Of a DNA stretch of 15,191 nucleotides, positions 6,617-13,411 are shown in pieces. This DNA is from Lachnospiraceae bacterium (GTDB taxonomy: Bacteria; Bacillota; Clostridia; Lachnospirales; Lachnospiraceae). The notes beneath the pieces were generated by a model. That model had not been told where the DNA came from, did no database searches, and saw nothing but the letters and a program-made list of their open reading frames with translations. Both the position numbers and the translations under genes were made by a program. The stretch's first letter is position 1. Each line of letters begins with the position of its first letter. The stretch lies in contig CAAEMT010000066.1 of NCBI GenBank assembly GCA_900757145.1, positions 1 to 15,191 of the forward strand, written 5' to 3'.

Positions 6617-7048
6617 TTAATTTTTTCCTGTACTTCCGAATCCACCACGGTCTGGTGCTTCAAGTGTACCTTCTACAAACTGTATTTGTGGCTGATGCTC
6701 CATGATACGGAACTGACAGATCCGGTCATTCTTGCGTATTTGTGTATCACGCACCGCAAGAACGGGCATCCGCCACCAGTCATTCGGACCTGCATAAGTC
6801 TCATCGATCACTCCCATGTGATTTGTCTGTATGATTCCGTAGTTTTTGAAGCTTGAGCTGCGAGGTACAATGTGTGCTTCATAGCCTTTCGGAAGCTGCA
6901 TCGCCACGCCTAAATGGATCAGCCGGAATTCTCCCTGTTTCAGATTGACATCCTCTGCTGCGCGCAGGTCGATCCAGTCGGACTTTCCATCAATATATTC
7001 CAGTCGTTTTATTGTTGCATCTAAATATTGAATCCTGATCTGCTGCAT
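6617..7048 (-). CDS. dut: dUTP diphosphatase (dUTPase)
   Basis: The 143-residue enzyme hydrolyses dUTP to dUMP and pyrophosphate, keeping uracil out of DNA and supplying dUMP for dTMP synthesis. It has the five motifs of the trimeric dUTPase fold: IDLRA near 26-30, PRSSSF at 62-67, GVIDETYAG at 79-87 with the catalytic Asp, RICQFRI at 109-115, and the C-terminal nucleotide-closing RGGFGSTG at 134-141. Motif 1 has Trp-Ile before the Asp where Gly-x is more usual, and motif 3 continues with PNDWW rather than a Glu-containing sequence, both mild variants. AGGAG six bases before the ATG supports the start. It is the last gene of the block, 30 bases behind nrdG, and the terminator follows at once. 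Confidence 0.93.
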   Translation of the reverse strand: MQQIRIQYLDATIKRLEYIDGKSDWIDLRAAEDVNLKQGEFRLIHLGVAMQLPKGYEAHIVPRSSSFKNYGIIQTNHMGVIDETYAGPNDWWRMPVLAVRDTQIRKNDRICQFRIMEHQPQIQFVEGTLEAPDRGGFGSTGKN

Positions 7049-7078
7049 ACATTTCTCCTTTTATACTTATCTTTTTTT

Positions 7079-7570
7079 CTATTCACAGTGCAGTACGACT
7101 TTTCCTGATGCAAGCGAACCCTTTACATCGATCACTCGCTGATTCGCGCTGCCTCTCCAGTGAAGTTTCGTATCGCGAAGCTGTTTCACATAAGGACCAT
7201 CGATCAGCACATCAAGATACTGTACGATTTCACGGCTTTTAACGTATTCCCAAAGATAGCCGGTATATAACCAGATTGTTTTATTAGGATAGTTGGCACG
7301 GATCTCTTTTGCGAGATCTGTCACTGTTTTCTCATTTGATTCAAACAGAGGATCTCCTCCGCTGAATGTAATGCCGGATACATACGGTTTATCCAGCTGC
7401 GCAAAAAGCTCTTCTTTTTCTTTCGGACCGAACAAAAGTCCTCCGTCAGCATCCCATGTTACAGGATTCTGGCATTCTTCGCAGTGGTGAGAACAGCCTG
7501 ATACCCACAAAACAACACGAAGTCCGTCGCCATTTAACATATCGTCCTTTGTAATGTTATGATAACGCAT
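7079..7570 (-). CDS. nrdG: Anaerobic ribonucleoside-triphosphate reductase activating protein (NrdG)
   Basis: This 163-residue radical-SAM protein carries SGCSHHCEECQN near 24-35. It contains the CxxxCxxC cluster (Cys26, Cys30, Cys33) that binds a 4Fe-4S centre and S-adenosylmethionine. SGGDPLFESN is the second conserved motif. NrdG installs the glycyl radical on the class III ribonucleotide reductase NrdD, needed to make dNTPs without oxygen. An ATG at 7583-7585 would add five residues, but GGAGG lies eight bases before the ATG at 7568-7570 and the upstream ATG has no such site, so I use the inner start. nrdD itself is not in the window. It lies 24 bases after queA. Confidence 0.92.
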   Translation of the reverse strand: MRYHNITKDDMLNGDGLRVVLWVSGCSHHCEECQNPVTWDADGGLLFGPKEKEELFAQLDKPYVSGITFSGGDPLFESNEKTVTDLAKEIRANYPNKTIWLYTGYLWEYVKSREIVQYLDVLIDGPYVKQLRDTKLHWRGSANQRVIDVKGSLASGKVVLHCE

Positions 7571-7594
7571 ATATTCTGCCTCCATACAGCACGA

Positions 7595-8623
7595 TTATTT
7601 TATGAACATCGCATCTCCAAAAGAGAAGAAACGATATCTGTTTTTTACCGCTTCCTCATACGCAGCCATAATATGCTCTTTTCCGGCAAGTGCAGAAACA
7701 AGCATCAGAAGCGTTGATTCAGGAAGATGGAAATTTGTGATCAGTCCATCGAGAAGCCGGAAACAAAATCCCGGATAAATAAAGATTTCTGTCCATCCGC
7801 TGCAAGCTTGTATTTCACCATCAAAACGAGCCGCAACGGATTCAATCGTACGACAGCTTGTAGTTCCAACGCAGATTACTCTGCCGCCAAGAGCTTTTGT
7901 ATCGCGAATGATCTGTGCTGCCTCCTGTGTCACCTCATAAAACTCAGAGTGCATATGATGTTGAGTAACATCCTCTACTTTTACAGGACGGAACGTCCCC
8001 AGTCCCACATGCAGCGTCACCTCTGCGATACGAATTCCTTTTTCTTTGATTTTTTCCAGAAGCTCCGGTGTAAAATGAAGTCCTGCTGTCGGCGCCGCGG
8101 CAGAACCTTCATGCTTGGCATATACAGTCTGATAGCGGTTTTTATCTTTGAGTTCGTGCGTAATATACGGTGGAAGCGGCATTTGCCCAAGCTTATCCAG
8201 TATCTCTTCAAATACCCCTTCGTAGGAAAAGCGGATCAGGCGATTGCCCTCTTCTACTATATCAACAACTTCTCCGGTGAGAATCCCGTCTCCGAAAATA
8301 ATTTTTGTCCCCGGTTTTGCCTTTTTGCCGGGACGAACAAGAGTTTCCCAAATACTGTTTTCCTTTCGTTTCAGCAAAAGAATCTCGATCATTGCTCCTG
8401 TTCCCTCCCGCATGCCATAAAGCCTTGCCGGGATCACTTTTGTATTATTTAACACAAGACAGTCGCCTTCATGAAGATAATCTATAATATCATAAAAATG
8501 GCGGTGTTCCATCTCTCCTGTCTGCTTATCAAGCACGAGCAGGCGGGATGCCGAACGGTCATCAAGTGGGTCCTGCGCAATTAACTCCTGCGGCAGGTCA
8601 AAATAAAAATCAGACGTTTTCAT
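7595..8623 (-). CDS. queA: S-adenosylmethionine:tRNA ribosyltransferase-isomerase (QueA)
   Basis: The 342-residue protein is full length for QueA. Typical blocks include MKTSDFYFDLPQELIAQDPL at the N-terminus, LVLNNTKVIPARLYG near 56-70, AAPTAGLHFTPELL in the middle, HVGLGTFRPV, and GLITNFHLPESTLLMLVSAL near the C-terminus. QueA transfers the ribosyl part of SAM to 7-aminomethyl-7-deazaguanine in tRNA, forming epoxyqueuosine at wobble position 34. The ATG overlaps the end of the upstream phosphatase gene by 14 bases. The nearest AGGA lies 11 bases upstream of the ATG, rather far, so translation probably depends on coupling. No other queuosine genes (tgt, queG/queH) are in view. Confidence 0.96.
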   Translation of the reverse strand: MKTSDFYFDLPQELIAQDPLDDRSASRLLVLDKQTGEMEHRHFYDIIDYLHEGDCLVLNNTKVIPARLYGMREGTGAMIEILLLKRKENSIWETLVRPGKKAKPGTKIIFGDGILTGEVVDIVEEGNRLIRFSYEGVFEEILDKLGQMPLPPYITHELKDKNRYQTVYAKHEGSAAAPTAGLHFTPELLEKIKEKGIRIAEVTLHVGLGTFRPVKVEDVTQHHMHSEFYEVTQEAAQIIRDTKALGGRVICVGTTSCRTIESVAARFDGEIQACSGWTEIFIYPGFCFRLLDGLITNFHLPESTLLMLVSALAGKEHIMAAYEEAVKNRYRFFSFGDAMFIK

Positions 8624-9230
8624 AAAATATCACATCCTGTTCTTTTATTTTCCATTCTCCATGCTTCAGATCAACAATTGTAACAGCGCAGTTTTTCGGT
8701 ACACCGCCTGCCCAGAAGTCACAAAGCGGTGTATGCCTGATCGCGGCAAGAAGCGCTCTTGATGCTGCGCCGTGTGTAGAAATAAGAATTGTCTTTTCGG
8801 ACAGATCTGTTTCATTGCGAAGTTCATCCAAAAAGGAAGCCGTGCGCCTGCATAAAGACAGGATAGACTCTCCGTGCGGAGCCGGAACGTAATTTTCGGG
8901 ATCGTGAAAAAAACGGTAGAACTCGGAATGCTCGTCCTCCCGCTCTTCTCTGGAAATACGGCGGCCTTCCATATCTCCGAAACTGATTTCCCTGATCCGT
9001 TCCTCTTCCCGTATCGGGATATCTCTCCCCCCAAGTACAAGAGACGCCGTTTCTCGTGCTCGCTTTAAGGGACTTGAAATCACAAGATCAAACGGAATAT
9101 CTTTCATTGCCTGCGCTGTTTTTCGGGCAAGCATTCGACCGTTTTCATTTAATTCAATGTCTGTCTGTCCCTGCAGACGAAGCTGTGTATTCCATGCAGT
9201 TTCGCCGTGCCGGATAATATATAGCCTCAT
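8610..9230 (-). CDS. Histidine phosphatase family protein (phosphoglycerate mutase-like)
   Basis: This 206-residue cytoplasmic protein belongs to the branch-1 histidine phosphatases. The phosphohistidine motif RHGETAWN is at residues 7-14 (His8). SPLKRARETA at 53-62 supplies a conserved Arg, EISFGDMEG at about 81-89 the general acid Glu, and STHGAASRAL at 151-160 the second His (153). Family members include alpha-ribazole phosphatase, phosphoglycerate mutases and broad sugar-phosphate phosphatases. Nothing in the context points to cobalamin synthesis, so I leave the substrate unassigned. AGGAG lies eight bases before the ATG, immediately after a long hairpin downstream of pheT. The 3' end overlaps queA by 14 bases. 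Confidence 0.92.
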   Translation of the reverse strand: MRLYIIRHGETAWNTQLRLQGQTDIELNENGRMLARKTAQAMKDIPFDLVISSPLKRARETASLVLGGRDIPIREEERIREISFGDMEGRRISREEREDEHSEFYRFFHDPENYVPAPHGESILSLCRRTASFLDELRNETDLSEKTILISTHGAASRALLAAIRHTPLCDFWAGGVPKNCAVTIVDLKHGEWKIKEQDVIFYENV

Positions 9231-9244
9231 ATTGTAAACTCCTA

Positions 9245-9300
9245 TTTATACCGAAGCAGTTACTCTTTCCATCCAGACGAAAACTGCCCCGGTATATAAA
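9245..9300 (-). promoter_or_regulatory. Intercistronic hairpin between pheT and the phosphatase gene
   Basis: TTTATACCGAAGCAGTT (9245-9261) pairs along its whole length with 9282-9300, with two G-U pairs and a two-base bulge, around a 20-base loop. In the minus-strand transcript it begins about 27 bases after the pheT stop and ends one base before the AGGAG of the phosphatase gene. No T-run follows, so it is not an intrinsic terminator. It could be an RNA processing or stability element, or influence access to the ribosome binding site. The structure is clear; the role is inferred. Confidence 0.6.
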
Positions 9301-9327
9301 TCCGCTGTCACATATATACTGTAGTGA

Positions 9328-11745
9328 TCAAGAACGTATCTCGATGCCGAGTGATTCCAGACCATTCCAGATCTTTTTCATTGCTGCAGTAATATCGTTT
9401 TCCTCAAGTGTGCGGTCTTTTGCGCGGAATACAATAGAATATGCCATTGATTTAAAGCCATCTTTAATCTGTGCGCCCTCATAAATATCAAAAAGACTGC
9501 ATTCTTCAAGAATCTTTCCGCCTCTTTGAAGAATGACATTCTCAATATCGCCGGCCAGAATATTTTTTGGCACAACCATACTGATGTCGCGCGTTACAGC
9601 CGGATATTTTGCAATGCCGAGATATTTGCGGTCAAATGTTGCAAGCTTCGTAACTTCCGGCATATCAAGAACGGCAATATATGCTTTCTCTCCAATGCCG
9701 TAAGAGTCTGCCACGCTCGGATGAACCTCACCCAGATATCCAAGTACGGTTTCTCCATATAAAATATTAGCCTGACGTCCCGGGTGAAGGAATGGTTTTC
9801 CACTCTTTGGCTCATACGTTTTGCGCCCGGAAATTCCTACCTTATCCAGGAACTCTTCAACTACACCTTTCATTGTAAAGAAATCGCCGTCTCCGTACAT
9901 ACCGAGTGTGAACTGCATTCTCTCCTCAGGAAGTTCTGTAAGCGGGAGTGATTTCGGCAGATAAATATTGCCAAGCTCATACAGGCGGACATTTTTGTTG
10001 CGGTGGCTGTAGTTGAATGCCAGAGAGGTGAGCATACCTCCGGCGGAAACAGTACGCATGATGCTGAAATCCTCACCGAGCGGATTCTGAATGCGGATCG
10101 CATTTCTAAGAGAGCAATCCTGCGGGATCAGCAGCTTATCAAATACCTTTGGACTTTCAAAAGAATACATCATACCCTGTGAAAAACCGCAGTACTCTGC
10201 AATGTCCTGCGCAACGCCGCGCACACGAAGATCAAACGGTAATTTTCCTGTCGTTGCCTCTCCGTTCGGAAGTGTTGTCGGAATATTGTCGTATCCGTAA
10301 AATCTTGCCACCTCTTCCGCAAGATCTGCCATACAGAACAGATCGTGACGGAATGTCGGCGCAATCACTTCGTTTGTTTTTTCATCGTACTCCAGATCGA
10401 TCTTTCGGAAATAATCGAGCATTTCGTTGGCAGAAATATCCGTACCGAGCAGCGCATTGATCTTTTCAGGCTCAAATGCAATGCGGACAGGTTCTTTTAC
10501 CTTACTGTATACATCGACAATGCCGCCTACGACTTCTCCGGCGCCAAGTTCTTCCACAAGCTGGCATGCGCGGTCGATCGCTGCCTTTGCATTGTTCGGA
10601 TCGAGTCCTTTTTCAAATTTTGCGGATGCGTCTGTACGCAGACCAATACGTTTGGAAGAAAGACGGATATTTGTGCCGTCAAAGCAGGCTGCCTCAAACA
10701 ACATAGTTTTTACATCGTCTGTGATCATGGAATTTTCGCCGCCCATGATACCGCCGATACCAACGGATTTCTCACCGTCACAGATCATTATGACATTCTC
10801 ATCCATTATACGTTCCTGACCGTCGAGCGTAGTAAATTTTTCACCGTTCTGCGCGCGGCGGACAATGATCTCATGTCCGGCAATCTGATCATAGTCGTAT
10901 GCATGCATCGGCTGTCCGTACTCTTCCATTACGTAGTTTGTAATATCAACAATATTGTTGATCGGACGGATTCCGGCAGCAGCCAGACGGCGCTGCATCC
11001 ACTTCGGTGACGGAGCGATCTTGATGTTTTTAACGATTCTTGCAGTATAGCGTGGACAGAGCTCCGGATCTTTTACAGTTACCTTTACATAATCAGAAGC
11101 CTGCTCATCATTTCCGGTTTCTGTTACGACCGGTGGATAAAATTTCTTGTCGAACGTAGCTGCAGCTTCTCTTGCGATACCGATCACGGAAAAGCAGTCA
11201 ACACGGTTTGATGTAATTTCATACTCAAATGTCACATCATGCAGTCCGAGCGCTTCAATCGCGTCAGCACCTACCTCAGCGTCATCAGGGAAAATATATA
11301 TTCCGTATTCCGGCGCTTCAGGATACATCTCTCTCGTTGATCCAAGTTCTTCGATCGAACACATCATCCCATTTGATTCAATGCCGCGTAGCTTGCCTTT
11401 TTTGATGACAATACCGCCTTCTGTCAGTTTTCCGTCATGACCGCCGGCTACCCGTCCACCGTCAAGAACGACCGGAATCTTATCGCCAACTTTAACATTT
11501 GGCGCCCCTGTAACGATCTGGGTTGTCTCACTGCCCACATTCACCTGACAGATGATCAGCTTGTCAGCATCCGGGTGGCGTTCGATCTTCTCAATCTGAC
11601 CGATCACAATACCGGAAAGATCTCTGTCAGCAGCCACATATCCCTCAACCTTTGTTCCAGAGAGAGTCATCGCATCCGTATATTCCTGCGCCGTCACATC
11701 AAGGTCAGGAACGTATGCCTTTATCCATGATAATGTTGTATTCAT
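9328..11745 (-). CDS. pheT: Phenylalanine--tRNA ligase beta subunit (PheT)
   Basis: The 805-residue protein is full length for the bacterial beta subunit. It begins with MNTTLSWIKAYVPDL and has, in order: an OB-fold tRNA-binding domain at about 40-150 (IEKIERHPDADKLIICQVNVG); B3/B4 editing domain regions at about 210-380, with RPINNIVDITNYVMEEYGQP near 255-274; a B5 domain around 400-475; a catalytic-like core at about 480-690 that lacks the active site; and a C-terminal anticodon-binding ferredoxin-fold domain at about 710-805 (KYPAVTRDISMVV). With PheS it forms the alpha2-beta2 enzyme that charges tRNA-Phe and edits Tyr-tRNA-Phe. AGGAG lies seven bases before the ATG. The 126-base gap from pheS is unusually long for this pair. 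Confidence 0.98.
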   Translation of the reverse strand: MNTTLSWIKAYVPDLDVTAQEYTDAMTLSGTKVEGYVAADRDLSGIVIGQIEKIERHPDADKLIICQVNVGSETTQIVTGAPNVKVGDKIPVVLDGGRVAGGHDGKLTEGGIVIKKGKLRGIESNGMMCSIEELGSTREMYPEAPEYGIYIFPDDAEVGADAIEALGLHDVTFEYEITSNRVDCFSVIGIAREAAATFDKKFYPPVVTETGNDEQASDYVKVTVKDPELCPRYTARIVKNIKIAPSPKWMQRRLAAAGIRPINNIVDITNYVMEEYGQPMHAYDYDQIAGHEIIVRRAQNGEKFTTLDGQERIMDENVIMICDGEKSVGIGGIMGGENSMITDDVKTMLFEAACFDGTNIRLSSKRIGLRTDASAKFEKGLDPNNAKAAIDRACQLVEELGAGEVVGGIVDVYSKVKEPVRIAFEPEKINALLGTDISANEMLDYFRKIDLEYDEKTNEVIAPTFRHDLFCMADLAEEVARFYGYDNIPTTLPNGEATTGKLPFDLRVRGVAQDIAEYCGFSQGMMYSFESPKVFDKLLIPQDCSLRNAIRIQNPLGEDFSIMRTVSAGGMLTSLAFNYSHRNKNVRLYELGNIYLPKSLPLTELPEERMQFTLGMYGDGDFFTMKGVVEEFLDKVGISGRKTYEPKSGKPFLHPGRQANILYGETVLGYLGEVHPSVADSYGIGEKAYIAVLDMPEVTKLATFDRKYLGIAKYPAVTRDISMVVPKNILAGDIENVILQRGGKILEECSLFDIYEGAQIKDGFKSMAYSIVFRAKDRTLEENDITAAMKKIWNGLESLGIEIRS

Positions 11746-11801
11746 ATTTCTTCTCCTTTTTATATATCCTATATTTCAATGCGTCTCGCCCGCCTGCCCA
11801 C

Positions 11802-11842
11802 AAAAACCCGTCCGAATTCCGACAAGTCGGATTTGTCCGGTT
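11802..11842 (-). terminator. Possible weak terminator or attenuator between pheS and pheT
   Basis: In the minus-strand transcript, TCCGAC (11831-11826) and GTCGGA (11823-11818) form a hairpin core. Weaker flanking pairs, including AACC with GGTT, extend it, and five Ts (11806-11802) follow. It begins about 30 bases past the pheS stop. The outer stem is imperfect and the T-run short, so termination would be partial at best. It could set the pheS:pheT transcript ratio or be an RNA processing site. I see no tRNA-sensing motif here. Confidence 0.4.
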
Positions 11843-11871
11843 TTATTGCGGGCTGTCGGCTGGAGTGTTTA

Positions 11872-12891
11872 TCAAAACTGTTTCAGGAAACGGACGTCGT
11901 TTTCGTAGAGCAGTCTCATGTCATCGATCTCATATTTCAGCAGTGCGATACGCTCCAATCCTACACCGAAAGCAAAGCCTGTGTATACTTTCGGATCGAT
12001 GCCGCACATCTCCAGCACGTGCGGGTGAACCATACCACAGCCTAATATTTCGATCCAGCCGCTGCCTTTACAAAAACGGCAGCCTTTTCCGCCGCACTTG
12101 AAGCAGGAAACGTCTACCTCGGCGCTTGGCTCTGTAAACGGAAAATGATGCGGTCGGAATTTTGTCTTTGTTTCTGCTCCGAAGAGCTCCTTTGCAAACT
12201 GTTCAAGCGTACCTTTTAGGTCTGCAAAAGTGATATTCTTATCGATCACGAGACCTTCGATCTGATGGAAAGACGGAGAATGTGTCGCATCTACCTCATC
12301 GGAACGGAATACTCTTCCCGGAGAGATCATTCGGATCGGCAGATTTCCCTGTTCCATAGCACGCGCCTGCACCGGAGAAGTCTGTGTACGCAGTACGATA
12401 TCTTTATTGATATAGAAGGTATCCTGCTCATCTTTTGCCGGATGGTTCGCCGGAATATTGAGCTTTTCAAAGTTGTATTCATCGTATTCGATCTCCGGTC
12501 CTTCCATGACTTCGTAGCCCATACCGATAAAGATGCGTTCTACTTCCTCACGGGCGATTGTATTCGGATGACGATGGCCAACATTATTTTTTTTGGCAGG
12601 AAGCGTTACGTCAATGACTTCTTCCTCCAGCTGTTTTTTAAGCGCTTCTTCTTTAAGCGCCTGCTTTTTCTCTTCCATTGCAGTTTCAATCTGCACCCTT
12701 GTTTCATTTACAAGCTGACCAAATGCCGGACGGTCTTCCGGTGCGATTTCCTTCATACTTTTCAATAATGCGGTCAATTGTCCCTTTTTTCCAAGAAAAT
12801 CGACTCTGACCTCGTTTAATTTGTCGAGTACGCCGGCCTGTTCGATCTGTGCCAGCGCCATATCTTTGATTGACTGTAATCTGTCCTTCAT
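11872..12891 (-). CDS. pheS: Phenylalanine--tRNA ligase alpha subunit (PheS)
   Basis: The 339-residue class II synthetase subunit has an N-terminal coiled-coil arm (about 1-90, rich in Lys, Glu and Leu) that reaches the tRNA. The catalytic domain follows: motif 1 near 112-135, motif 2 with RTQTSPVQARAM at 168-179 and FRSDEVDATHSPSFHQIEG at 195-213, and motif 3 GVGLERIALL at 309-318. Cysteines at 263, 266, 271 and 274 form a CxxC-x4-CxxC knuckle, a known variation in some bacterial PheS that may bind zinc. AGGAAG lies six bases before the ATG. The gene is preceded by a Phe-specific T-box leader, which directly supports the amino-acid assignment. Confidence 0.98.
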   Translation of the reverse strand: MKDRLQSIKDMALAQIEQAGVLDKLNEVRVDFLGKKGQLTALLKSMKEIAPEDRPAFGQLVNETRVQIETAMEEKKQALKEEALKKQLEEEVIDVTLPAKKNNVGHRHPNTIAREEVERIFIGMGYEVMEGPEIEYDEYNFEKLNIPANHPAKDEQDTFYINKDIVLRTQTSPVQARAMEQGNLPIRMISPGRVFRSDEVDATHSPSFHQIEGLVIDKNITFADLKGTLEQFAKELFGAETKTKFRPHHFPFTEPSAEVDVSCFKCGGKGCRFCKGSGWIEILGCGMVHPHVLEMCGIDPKVYTGFAFGVGLERIALLKYEIDDMRLLYENDVRFLKQF

Positions 12892-13057
12892 ACAACTCTT
12901 CCTTTCCCTTTGTCGGATTATCTGTTTGCTTGTTCAGGCAGGTACCGGATGCGTATTGCGGAGCAATTACATAGCGCTTGCATCCATGCGCATCTTAATT
13001 TTTGTGTCGTAGGAAAGACTTTCATGTATCGGCATGATAATGTCTTTTCTATGACAT
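12892..13057 (-). other. Extra leader between the T-box terminator and pheS
   Basis: These 166 bases lie downstream of the T-box terminator and upstream of the pheS ATG, so they are transcribed only after read-through. They can fold: on the plus strand GATGCG (12948-12953) pairs with CGCATC (12989-12994), enclosing ATTGC/GCAAT (12955-12959 with 12963-12967, three-base loop). A 22-codon reading frame runs from the ATG at 13033-13035 to a TAA at 12967-12969, beginning MPIHESLSYDTKIKMR, without a clear ribosome binding site. AGGAAG just before pheS is the gene's own site. I do not recognise a known riboswitch. Confidence 0.45.
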
Positions 13058-13083
13058 AAAAAATCGCCCCTTAAAAAGGGACG
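13058..13083 (-). terminator. T-box regulated terminator
   Basis: On the minus strand, CGTCCCTT (13083-13076) pairs with AAGGGGCG (13072-13065) around a three-base loop, followed by ATTTTTT (13064-13058). The CGTCCCT arm can alternatively pair with the AGGG and CG of the T-box sequence to form the antiterminator, so the two structures exclude each other, as the T-box mechanism requires. Confidence 0.93.
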
Positions 13084-13347
13084 AAAAATTCCGTGGTACC
13101 ACCCTGATTCCTGTCATATGACAGGCACTCAATATGCGTAACGTGCATCAACGTTATTCCCTACTTCTGGCACATCATACTTTCTCTATAAAATGATCTG
13201 TGCCAGACCTTGACTGTTTCAGGAATAAAGCTCCGGTGTGAAATTTGCAAACTGTCTGAACCCGAGAATGCTTTCAGCCGATGACATCCTCTCTCTGTCG
13301 GAAAACAGTCCGCTACTGTGCACCATCCATGCCTTTATATTTAGCTA
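13058..13347 (-). ncRNA. T-box riboswitch, phenylalanine-specific (UUC specifier)
   Basis: This leader of about 290 bases contains the invariant T-box sequence AGGGTGGTACCACGG (13105-13091), whose bulge pairs with the NCCA end of uncharged tRNA. Stem I is closed by ATAAAG (13338-13333) with CTTTAT (13230-13225), and GGTG with CACC above it. Within it AGAGAG and GCTGAAAG form the distal part, and the specifier TTC is at 13242-13240, followed by ACACCGGAGC, the usual context. Stem III is TCTGGCACA...TGTGCCAGA (about 13206-13162). Uncharged tRNA-Phe would stabilise the antiterminator; otherwise the downstream terminator forms and pheS is not transcribed. Stem boundaries are by eye. Confidence 0.95.
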
Positions 13348-13353
13348 TGCATC

Positions 13354-13382
13354 ATGATAGCTCACAAAAACTTATCTGTCAA
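13354..13382 (-). promoter_or_regulatory. Sigma-A promoter of the pheS leader
   Basis: The minus strand carries a perfect TTGACA (13382-13377), a 17-base spacer and TATCAT (13359-13354), five of six to consensus. The predicted start is near 13347, just before stem I. An inverted repeat AGCTAT/ATAGCT (13362-13357 and 13348-13343) straddles the -10 box and start site. The promoter lies 30 bases after the end of the upstream membrane-protein gene, with no terminator between them. Confidence 0.9.
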
Positions 13383-13411
13383 GGCTTTATCCGACAAACT
13401 TACAACAAATT

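Noticed and set aside
7571..7585. Upstream ATG giving nrdG five extra residues (MEAEY)
   Set aside because: No ribosome binding site precedes it, whereas its own bases contain the GGAGG correctly spaced for the next ATG.
7727..8452. 241-codon frame on the plus strand opposite queA
   Set aside because: It lies wholly inside queA, which has full-length family matches. The translation is rich in Cys, Phe and Ser, as expected of an antisense shadow, and no ribosome binding site or domain is apparent.
10345..11010. 221-codon frame on the plus strand opposite pheT
   Set aside because: Antisense shadow of a clearly conserved pheT region, with no recognisable domain.
12064..12105. Four-cysteine knuckle in PheS as a novel zinc domain
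   Set aside because: This CxxC-x4-CxxC insertion is a known variation among bacterial PheS proteins, so it is not new.
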